A DNA stretch of 64,000 nt from Metarhizium brunneum (lineage: Eukaryota > Ascomycota > Sordariomycetes > Hypocreales > Clavicipitaceae): NCBI RefSeq assembly GCF_013426205.1, contig NC_089423.1, positions 1,426,001 to 1,490,000 on the forward strand, given 5' to 3'. The first letter of the stretch is position 1, and each line of letters begins with the position of its first letter. Below, one piece after another: positions 12,704 through 23,476 of the stretch. Below the pieces are notes generated by a model. That model saw nothing but the letters and a program-made list of their open reading frames with translations. It was not told the DNA's origin and ran no database searches. A program made the position numbers and the translations under genes.

Positions 12704-13855
12704 CTACTTTTCCAAGGGAGAGCTGGGCTGTTGCTGTGTGAGGTCACTGATCTGCTGTTCAAGTCTCTTGTCCTCGCACTCTATCTCATGTACTCGTTGC
12801 AGGTACCGCCGCTCCTCTGCCAATATTATACGCCTCTTCTGGAGCTCCCCAAGTACGGGAGTATCTTGATCTCCATTTTCTTGCGCTGCTGTCCGCATAT
12901 CACTTAGAGTCCGACTCTTCATTCCGTCTGCTCGTGTGGGACCTCGAGGTGAGCCAGGAGGAGCTGCATTGGACACGATTTGGCCTGCCTCTAGTGCTGA
13001 GCTCCCCGGCACCATTCGGAGGGGAGTTGAATCTATTTCGTAAACTTGTTTACTCAACCCAGCAGGCGTGGGTTGCTGTGGCACGTATATATCCATCTCA
13101 TGGGCCATCTCTGTCGAACCTAATCCAAACTATATTAGATGTTTCTCGTCCGGGCGGTGCACAAGAAATGCGTGAGAGAAGAGCATACCTAATAGCTCAT
13201 TATGCCCAGACCGTGTAGGATGGCCATCTTTCTCTTCCTCCGACGGTCCATTACGGACTTGGCCTGAAGATGCGCGGCGTCGGTGGCGTCGACGATAGCA
13301 CCAGAATGCTCCCGCGAGAGAGCCGAGGGCTGCTACAACGGCAGAAGTGATGGCTAACACGAGACCTGTGGAAAGCCCTGAGCTTCCAGAGGCTGTCGAT
13401 ATTGCAGTTGAACTCTCGCTTGGCGTGCTCGACGGAGTGCTTGTCGAACTGCTGGATGGGACCGGCTGTGGTGTCTGTGTTGCTTGCCGCCAGCTTGCAG
13501 ATTCTGGCTCGTCAAAGGTGGCCTCGGAAAACGATGCGGGATGTACATTCTGGCAGCGCCAGTCAATAATAGACTGGGCCCTGAGGAGGTCGGCGGCAGA
13601 GCATGCGCTTTGGTTAGCACACTGAGCAACGGGGTCGACGAGTTTGGACTTGGTGCGAGGCCGGCAGAGACAAAAGGCAATATCCTTATCATTCCCCGTG
13701 CACCCAACGTTTGGCAGTGCCTTTTGGATACAAGACCGGGCACAGGGAGCCATCTGGAAGTGGCTTTGCACCAAGGCGATGCCAGCCGCCACCGCGGCCA
13801 CGACCACGGATACGGCTTTCATGCTGAAACTAGTGGGAAGATGGGAAGTTGCCAA
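12704..13855 (-). CDS. CFEM-domain single-pass membrane protein
   Basis: Exons 13855-13189 and 13119-12704, with a 69 nt intron; 360 residues. The secretory signal begins at the second Met (MKAVSVVV, start 13822), which may be the true start. The CFEM domain spans about residues 36-101 and has all eight cysteines (38, 42, 52, 62, 64, 79, 85, 101), with acidic residues ahead of CLC where CFEM haem ligands lie. A Ser/Thr-rich stalk of about 40 residues follows, then a membrane segment at about 162-186, a basic RRRHRRR stop-transfer and a cytoplasmic tail. The second exon ends in a coiled-coil-like stretch (EERRYLQRVHEIECEDKRLEQQ). CFEM proteins act in haem/iron capture, adhesion or signalling. 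A tail with a predicted coiled coil suggests a receptor-like rather than a GPI-anchored type. Confidence 0.88.
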
Positions 13856-15585
13856 AACTCGTGAAAATGAGGGATAGGGGGATTTGGGTAGACATAACGC
13901 TTTGCGGGTTTGTGGGTGGCACTTGGAGGATAGGAGTGAAACAAAGGCTGATGGTGACTTGGACGAAATGACTGGTCAAGGGAAAACAACAGTCGTATCG
14001 CAATGTAGAGCGCCGCAATGTTGTAGGCTACAGAACATACAAGACCTACAGGACCTGCCTGACCTGTGCGCATCTTCGGCCTTGTCACAAGAGCCTAATT
14101 GGACAACTCCCGAGCGATTGGCTTCGGTTGACGCCTCGTGTAAGCAAAATGTTCCAGAAGTAAGCGGGTGTTGGTATTGCTGTCTTCAGCCGACAGGAAC
14201 CAATCTTAATTCCCGATACTACTATCTGCGGGACGTGGAAAGGGCCGTATGTTGGGGTCTTGGTGCCCTGTGCTGCACTCTCCCCGTCCTTGTGCCTATC
14301 TTTAATTGCGTTGGCTGTGCCTTGACGTTGGGTTGTGAGACCGGGCCATACGGATAAACGACAAGCTCGGAAACTGAGACACGTTATTATTATTTTTTAT
14401 ACAACGCTGCACAATACTACTAAGTACTCCGTACCTTGCTCTATGAATCTGCCGCAAAAGTAATCAAGGAAAAAGAGCCTAGAGAAAATTAGGGGTCAAG
14501 CCCCTGCTGGACAGGCTTATTTGATATTGTTGATGAGAAGATATAGGAAGCTCACGGTATAGAAGATTGATTGTCCAACCTGAAGCAACCAGCAAACAAT
14601 GCATTTACCAGGCAACATCGCAAAGGCATGTCGTCAAGTGTGATGGGAATACTCTTGAAGAAATTAGCCCTGAATCATACATCCGGAGTATGGGGTGTTT
14701 TGACGCCTGAATGGAATCCCGAGATCAAGTCCAGATAATGTTGATAAGGTACAGTGGTGTACGGAGTACGTAGTACTGTAGGGCTGGGGTACGGATGACA
14801 GGGGGCAAATTGACGTTTTGGTGGGAGATGGTCAAGCCGTACCTTCCAAAAAGGGAGAGACCCCTGCGGAGTACAATTCGCTTCACGCCACCCAGGCTGC
14901 AGAAAACCAGAACCTCTCTTGCAATAAAATTCTGTTCTACGAATCCTTACTTTTGCGGCGGAGGGCTGCAGCTGTTGAGTATTCTGAAATTGACCAAGTC
15001 ATTGCGCAGGAGAAACATGCCAAGGATCCCACAGTGCAACGTTTGGTTCTCTTGAGCTTTGCAAGTCTGGAGTTTTCGCTCCGAAGTTGTCAATGTGTCA
15101 CTATAAGGAGGCCAAGATCTTGAGCATCCTGATGGCACCACAGTCAATCGCGGCCTTTCTGTCATGGCTAAATAGAAGAAGTCGAGAATAAGAGCTGGAG
15201 TATGTCATCGTATACCCAAGTACTCGGTGACAGGCTGGCGCACGGTTGACTCAATGCTGAACGATGAGGTCTCCCATCTGATGATGAAACCTCGTACCAC
15301 ATCGGCGGGCTCATCACTGTCCTGACCAACCGTACGTACAAGCCTCGCCTGTTGTTCTCAACACATCAATGCGTGCAGCTGTGCTGCTTGTTATCTGATC
15401 ATGTGGCTAATCAGCTGGCCCAGTAGCCTTAGGTGGCGGCTCCAGATACAGCTCAGCTCAGCTCAGCCCAATAATTTTACTGCATGCTCGAAACCGTCAT
15501 ATAAGAATACACCGTGGGAGACAGGAGGTCCCCGAAATATTATCTCACCAAGCTGCAAATCAAGGTCAAAGTGCAATCGCGAGAT
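13856..15585. other. intergenic region, no gene supported
   Basis: Separates the leftward CFEM gene from the rightward HET gene, so it should hold two divergent promoters. Two copies of the GTACTCCGTAC/GTACGGAGTAC motif lie at 14424-14434 and 14759-14769. CAGCT tandem units sit near 15452-15468. Open frames here (for example plus strand 13884-14357) show no domain. Confidence 0.5.
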
Positions 15586-17700
15586 ATGCGTCTCCTAAAT
15601 GTTGACAGCCTCCAGCTCAAATATTTCGTCGGCGAGCCTGGTCATGGCGTGCCCGGTTATGCTATTCTTTCCCACGTCTGGGGCGACGACGAGATTTCCT
15701 TCCAAGAAATGACCGAAAACGTATACCCCTCGACGCCAGCTTCGCGGAAAGGGCTTCAGAAAATCCTTGGCTTTTGCGACAAGGCGAAATCTGACGGCCA
15801 CAGTTGGGTATGGATCGATACCTGTTGCATCGACAAGTCTTCCAGCGCAGAGCTTTCCGAGGCCATCAACTCCATGTTCAACTGGTACAGAAACGCTGCG
15901 GCTTGCTACGCTTACTTGTTCGATGTCACAAGCGACGAGGACCCGGCAGGACCACAGTCTGCGTTCCGGTCGAGCAAGTGGTTTACGCGCGGTTGGACAC
16001 TCCAGGAGTTGCTCGCACCTTTCGAGGTAGCATTTCTCGCGATGGACTGGCGTGAACTTGGTGCAAAGTCTGATTTGGCCCGCATCATTGCAGAAATTAC
16101 TCGAATTGATCAACAGGTACTGTCGACCTGTGTTTGGGATGACGTTAGTATAGCAGCCATCATGTCTTGGGCTGCAAACAGACGTACAACAAGGGTGGAG
16201 GATGAGGCATACTGTCTGACGGGGTTATTCAACGTGAATATGCCTCTCATTTACGGCGAGGGACGAAACGCCTTTTATAATCTGCAATTGGAAATTATCA
16301 AGTCTTCGGATGATCAGTCAATTTTTGCCTGGACGTGTGAGCCTGAGGGGCCATCTACATTGTCTCTTTACGAACAAGACGCGAGGCCACTCGGAATGTT
16401 GGCAACGTCTCCCCGAGCTTTTGCCAAGTGTTCCGCCATTGTAGACACGTACCTTCATACGGATCACGATATATCGTTCGATATCGAAAAACAGTTCGTT
16501 CGATTGGTTGCGGCAACCATGCAATTGTGTCGGGAGGTGAAAGTGGAAAGCGAAAAGCAACTTATACCCGTCTCTTTCGTTGTTCCTACAGCAGCCCATT
16601 CAGACCCAGATGGCGCGGTGATTTCCATGGCAGACGTTATCAAGTCCTGGCCACGGCAGATTCCTTGGGGCCATGTCCACATAGCTGTTCTCCGATGCAC
16701 AGATGACGAAGGTCACATTGTCATTTTGATGGAGAAGAAATCTGACGGCAAATACGAGAGGATTGGCAGCCACCATTTCCCATGGCTCAGAGCTCTTGTC
16801 ACTGAGAATAAAAAGTCGAATCAGACCATGCATATCCGTGCTCGAGCAAAACAACATGTATCAAAGGGTAACAGAGACAGCCTCCGGGGTTCTCACTATG
16901 GCGGCAATGGAGCAGTTGTCAAAACCATCCCCGGCTCGGGGTATATGATTTCACATAGCCGACCTGCCAATTTTACGCCTGTCCAAGGAAAGATAATGTC
17001 ATATGTGGATATGAACCTTGTTGGTTCTAGTATAAAGAAGGCGATTGGGGTGGTCACTCCACTTGTGCTCTTCTTTCGACATGCCCGATCGGCCGAGCAT
17101 TCTTCTTTTGCAATTCGTTTTGACCGTGTAGGGCCATATGGAAGCTACCTTTATAAGATCAGCTTTCGCGTTGGAGTGACTGTGTGGGAAGATGACGGCA
17201 GTGACAAGCAAAACCCCCAGAATGACAAGAACGGAGAGACCGCCCAGTCACCTATGTTCCCACCAGACTCTCCGCAAGTCAGCTTCCCGATATCGAGTGA
17301 CTGTGTCCTTAGGCTTCGTTATCGAAGGACAGCTCCCATGTTTGAGGACTTTGTCAATGTGTCCATCGAAACTCCACTCCCCTGGCAGCCCGTTCTGGAA
17401 GATCCCCTGGCAGCCTGGGCTGTTTTCTTTGCTCATAATTTCGGGAGAAACGCCGAGAACTTGGCGCAGTTTGCTCCGCAGGACAGGGTGACCCGGACCA
17501 AAACGTTGTGCCACCTGGAAGATCAACAAGATCAGATACATACTAGTACTACCAGAGCAGGCTTGTCGGAGCCAAAGAGATCAATGAGCAAGTCGCCGCC
17601 ACTAGCGGCATCGTTACCGGGCTCAGCAGATGTCAAATCGGACTTGAGGGGGGCCACGCTGTCTGCAGACTGTGCGGTTTCGGATACATTGCCTGCATAG
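15586..17700 (+). CDS. HET-domain (heterokaryon incompatibility) protein, HET-E/HET-D-like N-terminus
   Basis: Single exon of 704 residues. I start at MRLLNVDSLQL because HET proteins of this class begin with MRLLN; the 24 upstream in-frame codons look untranslated. HET block 1 is GYAILSHVWG (about residues 24-33). Block 2 is WVWIDTCCIDK with the SxAINSMFNWYRNA continuation (about 75-105), and block 3 is WFTRGWTLQELLAP (about 139-152). Then come VEDEAYCLTGLFNVNMPLIYGEG and a roughly 450-residue region with no NACHT, WD40 or ankyrin signature that I can see. HET domains trigger regulated cell death after nonself recognition in filamentous ascomycetes. The last ~60 residues are Ser/Pro-rich. 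There is no direct evidence of what it recognises. Confidence 0.93.
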   Translation: MRLLNVDSLQLKYFVGEPGHGVPGYAILSHVWGDDEISFQEMTENVYPSTPASRKGLQKILGFCDKAKSDGHSWVWIDTCCIDKSSSAELSEAINSMFNWYRNAAACYAYLFDVTSDEDPAGPQSAFRSSKWFTRGWTLQELLAPFEVAFLAMDWRELGAKSDLARIIAEITRIDQQVLSTCVWDDVSIAAIMSWAANRRTTRVEDEAYCLTGLFNVNMPLIYGEGRNAFYNLQLEIIKSSDDQSIFAWTCEPEGPSTLSLYEQDARPLGMLATSPRAFAKCSAIVDTYLHTDHDISFDIEKQFVRLVAATMQLCREVKVESEKQLIPVSFVVPTAAHSDPDGAVISMADVIKSWPRQIPWGHVHIAVLRCTDDEGHIVILMEKKSDGKYERIGSHHFPWLRALVTENKKSNQTMHIRARAKQHVSKGNRDSLRGSHYGGNGAVVKTIPGSGYMISHSRPANFTPVQGKIMSYVDMNLVGSSIKKAIGVVTPLVLFFRHARSAEHSSFAIRFDRVGPYGSYLYKISFRVGVTVWEDDGSDKQNPQNDKNGETAQSPMFPPDSPQVSFPISSDCVLRLRYRRTAPMFEDFVNVSIETPLPWQPVLEDPLAAWAVFFAHNFGRNAENLAQFAPQDRVTRTKTLCHLEDQQDQIHTSTTRAGLSEPKRSMSKSPPLAASLPGSADVKSDLRGATLSADCAVSDTLPA

Positions 17701-18760
17701 CCAATACAGCTCGAGTACTAGTTATTCTGATGACAAATCGTCGGGATGCGGTGTATCATTTCCGAGCAACATACTACTACTTTGCATTCCCTGCGGTTGC
17801 GGCGATATGGAGGACTTGCAAAGACGGCCTGTCACGGAAGGGCGCGAGAGAGCTTAAAGCTGAAATCCTTGTGTTGCACCAAGCCAGAGCAAAATGCCAC
17901 GGGTTATTGTTCAGCACCGTTCTGGAACAGGATGCCCGATGCATACGAGATAACAACAACGCCCAAATACTACTTTGAGTGTCGAACAAAGAATCCGTGA
18001 CCGCTACTACTACCGAAGCAAACTCGGTACAATCTGAGCCGAGATTAACCGCGGTTACTGGGCATCCAATGGGCATCATCAACCCCAGAGGGGGGCCCAA
18101 GGAGGTTGTCAAGAGACGACAGGAAACGTACCGGCCACGGCCAATTGGTGTGTAGGTTTCGTTATCCCGCCCGCCGAAACAAGGGCGTCTTTACCAAGGG
18201 CGCAAGTGGCGCAAGCATATTGTATTTTCGGTGAAAGCGGGACGGGCTAGGACCGGGCATGACCACTTATTCCCACCAATACTCCGGCTTCGGGGGGTTT
18301 AGACGGCGCCAAAGCAAGGGTTGACGGCCGCGGACAAGAACTCGATTGCAAGTGGAAGTGCAGCCCGAACAGGCTGGCCCCTTTAAGGTTGTATTTAATC
18401 ATGCCTCGAGTTTGGCGATTCAGCTTCGGCCCCACGCGTCGCCGTTTGGCAGTGGAAACGGCACCCATGCCTCACACAGTTGCCGAGCTTTTTCTCCATG
18501 CCTGTGCGATTAGTACTTAAATTCCTCCTCGTTTCCCGAAGCAGGCTTTGTTTAAAAGGGTCTGCTAGATTCGCTTCTCCTTCACTGCTCTCTGCCAACG
18601 TTGCTCGGCCCGGCTTGTCATGTTCCCCTGTCCACGTTGCTAGCCAACTTGAACACAAAGCGACTTGAGTCTTGACTTTGACTTAATATAATCTGTTTTC
18701 ATTAACGTTTCAATTGTCGTGGTGAACTGTTGTATTAGATGACCCTTTCACCAGTCCATC
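17701..18760. other. intergenic region, no gene supported
   Basis: Includes the 3' flank of the HET gene and the promoter of the MFS gene. Three overlapping plus-strand frames near 17,730-18,000 have no conserved content. Confidence 0.5.
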
Positions 18761-20710
18761 ATGGTGCTCACAGGCCCTACAGAGACAAACACCATAGATG
18801 TTGGACAAGATGAGCGTAAGTCGAGTCCTCTTTAGCTCCTCTAAACCCGTGAGGATTAACCTTTTCTTAGATGGAAGAGAAATAGAAGGGCACCCGCTTG
18901 GCCAAATACAGAGTCTAAACGAACAAGATGCCCAAGACCAGTATGCCATTGAGGCAATGGATTACGGCGACGGCATCCTCTCTGGCATCCGCTCCAGGAC
19001 ACGCAGTCACACCGACCACATCATCATCAGCTGGGAAGTCGATGATCCGGATAATCCTCACAACTGGTCAACGGTACAGTTTTTCTCGTCTCACCAACCC
19101 ACAACCCCTCCAGGATCCTCAAGATCAATCTGACCTCTACGCCAGTCCCGTAAAACCTTTGTCGTCCTGGTATGTGTGATGCTCGTCCTCAACTCCACCC
19201 TGTCCTCTGCCCTCCCCAGCATGGCCATCCCCAACATCACGGCAGACTACGGCATAAGCGATGCCACGGAAAATGTCCTACCAATTAGTGTTTTCCTTAT
19301 TGGGTACATATTTGGCCCACTCATCTGGGGGCCCCTGACGGAACATTACGGACGAAGAAACCTCACCGTCGTGACGTTTGTAGTCTTTACACTATTCACG
19401 ATGGCCTGTGGCCTGGCACCGAGTTGGGGGAGCTTTCTCGTGTTTAGAATGATCTGTGGTGCGTGTGCGGGAGCACCAATTGCCATTGTGGCCGGCATAT
19501 TGGCCGATGTTTTTGCCGATCACAGGACTAGGGGGAGGGCGTATGCTGTCTTCATGGTGGTGAGTATTCCTCGGAGATTGCGCTTCCATTTTTCCTCTGC
19601 TGCTCTACTTTGTTTGAGTAGTTACCCAAGGAAAACAATGTACTCATTATGACGGCTTAGGCTACCCTCTGGGGACCCTTGTTCTCTCCCATCATTTCAG
19701 GCTACACGTCCATGACCATCGGATGGCGGTGGGCGTTCTGGATTGATCTCATGTTCGCCGGCTTCACGCTCCTCATCATAGCTTGGCTCCCAGAGACGTT
19801 TGGTCCTATCCTCCTGGCACGGCGGGCCCAAAGGATGCGCAAACAGGATCCCGCCCAGCGCGTCATCGCACCCCGAGAGCTCGAGGAAACGAGCCTCAGT
19901 CAGCTCCTAACCGTGGTCATTACCCGACCGATTCGCATGCTGGCCTCTGAGCTCATTGTTACAGCCACATGCGCATACCTGGCTCTCGTCTACGCCATCT
20001 TCTACATGTCCTTCCAGGCTTTCCCCATCATCTTCCACGACTTGTATGGCCTCAATCCGGGAGAGACTGGCCTGACGTATCTCCTAATCGGAGCAGGTGG
20101 CATGGTCTCCCTCCCCGTCTTCTGGTACTGGGACGTTGCTCTTGTCAAGGCCCAAGTTCGTGGCTCGTGGTGGTCGAAACGCGAAGAGTCACGGCGCCTG
20201 CCGCTTGCGTGTATGGGCGGCCCTCTCTTCGTCATATCTCTCTTCTGGCTAGGCTTCAGTGCAAAGATATCAATCCCCTTTGTGGCGCCTATGCTTGCGG
20301 GCATCCCGTTCGGAATGGGATACATGCTCATCTTCATGGCGCTGCTAAACTACTTGACGGATTCGTATGAGATTTTCGCCGCGTCCGCCAACGCAGCTGC
20401 TTCGTGCTGCCGGTCCATCCTCGCTGTCGTTCTGCCGCTCGCAACGACACACATGTTCCGAGAGCTGGGGATCGCGGGGGCGTGCTCCCTGATTGGGGGG
20501 TTAAGCGCCGTGATGTGTGTGATTCCGTTTATTTTCATCTGGAAAGGACCAAGTATTCGGGCCAGGTCAAAGTTTTGCATTGCGTTGCGGGAGCAGAAGG
20601 AGGAGATGCAGAGGAGAGCGGATGCGCAGAGGGCGAGGTTGGAGAGGATGAGGGCAGGCAAGGAGAGAAGGCAGAGTGTGAAGGAGGGGAACAAGACAGA
20701 GGAGGTCTGA
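18761..20710 (+). CDS. MFS transporter, DHA1-type (drug/polyamine:H+ antiporter family)
   Basis: Four exons: 18761-18815, 18871-19073, 19146-19559 and 19661-20710. All are phase-consistent and give 573 residues; the first start is ATGGTGCTCACAGGC. The N-terminus (about 90 residues) is hydrophilic and ends with the family-typical DDPDNPHNWS. Twelve membrane segments follow, with the MFS motif GPLTEHYGRRN between helices 2 and 3. The MVATLWGP and GWRWAFW motifs at the exon 3/4 junction are characteristic of this fungal DHA1 branch. The tail is a highly charged Glu/Arg/Lys helix. Such proteins export drugs, toxins or polyamines across the plasma membrane by proton exchange. The substrate cannot be read from sequence, and no biosynthetic cluster is adjacent. 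The acceptor at 19145 was chosen because the earlier AG at 19113 leads to a stop. Confidence 0.92.
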
Positions 20711-21154
20711 TGATATGGGGATTTGGCTAAAAGTATGGTCGCATTTGGCAGCGAGGTTCTTTCTTCTTGTTGCAGTTGGCGTTTGATTTGGGCGGAAATG
20801 ACACCATATTGATGGTGCAATGCATACGGTTTCATACTTGTCATTTCATCAATACACACTCGAATTCCTAACGATATACGTTACCTTGTTGCCGTCATCA
20901 CCCATTCCATCTCAGTTCCGGCTGCAACATCCAACATCTCAACCTTGTCCGTTCGAAGCACCAAGTCTCCCAACATTTAGCTGATACCGCCAACACATGA
21001 CCTCCCCTCAGAATACAGACTTCAGACGCGCCCTCTAATACTCACTGTCGATATAAATCACAAACAAATCACACGGTCCCCTCCCCTGCATCCCGCCCAC
21101 ATCAGACCACATCTTCCTCGGTGACCTACAACAATCGGCCCTGCAGCACCTATC
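20711..21154. other. convergent intergenic gap
   Basis: Lies between the rightward MFS gene and the leftward Cys/His-rich gene, so it should hold two 3' UTRs. No gene is seen. Confidence 0.55.
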
Positions 21155-22435
21155 CTACGCACAATAATCATACAGTCTCTCACGAGAGTCGGCACAGGAC
21201 CGACTGTGACAGAGATGGCTGGCGCAGCAACGCGTCCCCGGCCCAGCAGTAGCACCAGGCTCTTGTACGCCTGCCGTACCCCGGCCCAATCCTACCGAAA
21301 TCAAGCTCGTCAGCGCCGTCCTCACATATAAAGAAACAGACAGAAGGGGGGGGTCTTACGCTCTCCGCAATTCTGCCCACAAACACCATTCCGCGCGTCT
21401 CGCCCCCTCAAGCACCCAGGATCATCAGGACCCCCGCCGCGCGAGTCGCAGCACCGACTTGGCAAAACATCCTCCCTACACGTATGTTTCCCATGACGGC
21501 CGTCACAAGCCCCCGGGCGCCAGGCGTGCCGCTCGCAAAAGACGCCCTCCCCGCGACGGCCCCCATCACAGCCCGGCTCGCCGCAGACGTGGACGGCGCA
21601 GAAGCCTCCCGCGGCGGTCCTCTCGTCGCAGCAGCCGACTTGGCAGCAGTGCATGGCGCAGTATTCCGCCAAGCCGCCGTCTTGCAGAGGGCGCCGCGGG
21701 CGCGCGCACTCGTCTACCGAGCACCGCCTCTTACCAGGGCACTGGATGTGGTGGCAGGCGGCGTCTCGGGGGTGATCCTGCGCCGCCTCGGGGACGACGA
21801 CACACGTGTGAGCGGTGCCGTGGCGGTTTGCGCACCCCTCGGTCTGGCAGCGATGCGCGTGGCAGTACCGCAGGTCTTGCTCGGCCTGGCAGACCCGTGC
21901 GTTCTGACATCTCGGCTCTACGCAGGCGTCTATGATGCGGGACGTCAGTGTGTCTCTGGGCTAGGGGGCGGTATATATATATGTGTGTGTTTGTGTGTGC
22001 GTTTTGTCTTACGGTACTCTTTGCAGTATTTGTATCTGCTGGCGTTGTAGTCCTGCACGTGGTTTGGGCAGCGCTCTTGGCCGACGGATCCTGCGCATTG
22101 GATATCTGCACGCCCGTCAGCACTTTGAGCACAAGCATGTCTTGAAGATCAAGACGAAGGGCGAGATGGGTAGTGGGAAGTGGAAAGTGGGAATTTTGGA
22201 TACAGTTCAACATACGGTGCAGGCAGTATTTGCCCTCGCGTCCCTTGGGCTTCCCGCATAGGGAACCATCGTCCACGCGCCTACATGAGTGCTGCTTGCA
22301 GTACAGACTCTCGACGACGCCGGAGTCCTTGATCTCGAGAATCCACAAGTCTTGGCCGCAGGTGCCGTTGTTCGCGGGACACCGGGACCTGCTGGCTGCG
22401 CAGCCGCCATTGTTCCGAAGGTACATGTACTGCAT
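21155..22435 (-). CDS. Cys/His-rich repeat protein of unknown family
   Basis: Four exons (22435-22216, 22090-22013, 21929-21360, 21291-21155) join in phase to 334 residues. Introns 1-3 have donors GTATGT, GTAAGA and GTAAGA, each splitting a codon after its first base. The protein is built from irregular repeats around [YF]CxxHxC, for example YCKQHSC, YCHAHRC, YCAMHCC, FCAVHVC and FCERH, each followed by a second Cys pair such as GCxxxHG or GC. Reading phase and the Cys pattern agree across all junctions, for example YCKEY joined to HAC. This spacing suggests repeated small zinc-binding units, but I recognise no named family. There is no signal peptide or membrane segment, so it is likely intracellular. 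The start lies only 24 bp from a divergent tRNA gene. The terminal YCA may mean a missing last exon. Confidence 0.68.
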
Positions 22436-22459
22436 ATTGCGGCCGGTTAGCACATCACG

Positions 22460-22533
22460 GGTTTCGTGGTCTAGTTGGTCATGATTTCTCGCTAACACCG
22501 AGAAGGTCCCCGGTTCGAGCCCGGGCGAAACCA
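22460..22533 (+). tRNA. tRNA-Val (anticodon AAC)
   Basis: 74 nt cloverleaf without intron. Acceptor stem GGTTTCG pairs with CGAAACC (discriminator A). The anticodon stem TCTCG/CGAGA encloses the 7-nt loop CTAACAC, giving anticodon AAC. The T arm is CCCGG-TTCGAGC-CCGGG. The internal Pol III B box (GGTTCGAGCC) and an A-box-like TGGTCTAGTTGG are present. Confidence 0.96.
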
Positions 22534-22543
22534 CGCGGTTCTC

Positions 22544-22548
22544 TTTTT
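22544..22548 (+). terminator. Pol III terminator of tRNA-Val
   Basis: A run of five T on the sense strand, 10 bases after the tRNA discriminator base, as expected for RNA polymerase III termination. Confidence 0.8.
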
Positions 22549-23476
22549 GATGGGTCCTCAGAGTGTGTTAGAAGCACTTTTCGGACGCCTGTTCTCTTTT
22601 TTGTAAATTCGAGTTTTAGGCTGTAGAATGCGTTGTCGTTGTCAAGCACAGCAATGTATTTTTGGGCAATGAGCTTGATGAGCTCTCCACGAAGCAGTAA
22701 AGGGTCAACTGGTATTTAAAGACGGTCAAAGCATTTGGAGAGCAGTTGCATAGGGTCGTCGAGATGAGATGGGGAATGGCATCAGTAGCGGCCGTGTTTT
22801 TGCGACGAGGCTAGATACATGAGTCCTCAACTGACAACCGCACGCGCCTACCCGTCCAACACATCACGGGCCAAAGTCCCGGGAGGATACATGAATCAAC
22901 GCCGTGAGAAGTTGCCCTGCCCATCACCATCCTCGACTAAAGCTCGCACCGGTGCGAACCGTTCGTAAACAGAGTCGATGCCCTCGTACAAAGCACATAC
23001 TCGCCACGTGTTTTCCCCCTTTCCTGACAAAACCCCGTGGCCCTGAATTTTCAGAGCCCACGATTTTTATTTTGTTCAGGCTCATATTGTGAATCTGGCA
23101 GCCATATGACCCTTGACGCCTAGTAACTATCCTGTTCCTACTCCTTCTCCTCTTCCCGTACCTTGGTATCATTGAAACAGTGAGAAACATGACACACGCC
23201 TCCGATTCTATAAACATGCAAAAAAAATTAAAAAAATCGAGAAAAAGGTGTACCATCACGAAATGTCGTGTACCCTTTGAGTGATCCCCCCCTTTGCGCC
23301 GAGTGCCTAAAAAAGCTACATGTGATCTACATGTGATCAGCTCGCGTAGCTGGTTTATCATAAGTCGTCCCAATAAAAAGATTCTTCATTCATACACGAA
23401 AGCCGTCCCAACCAGGGCATCATGGCCGCGGCCTTTGTCACACGTCGGGTGTGACTCCCCCTCCTTCGTATGGGTC
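22549..23476. other. intergenic region, no gene supported
   Basis: A/T-rich in part, with an A-rich tract near 23,218-23,250. Contains the 3' flank of the leftward telobox gene. No coding signal. Confidence 0.5.

Noticed and set aside
21731..22534. Long minus-strand frame of 267 codons starting MVSPGLEP
   Set aside because: Its first 25 codons are the antisense of tRNA-Val, and it reads through two introns of the Cys/His-rich gene. Only parts of it coincide with real exons.
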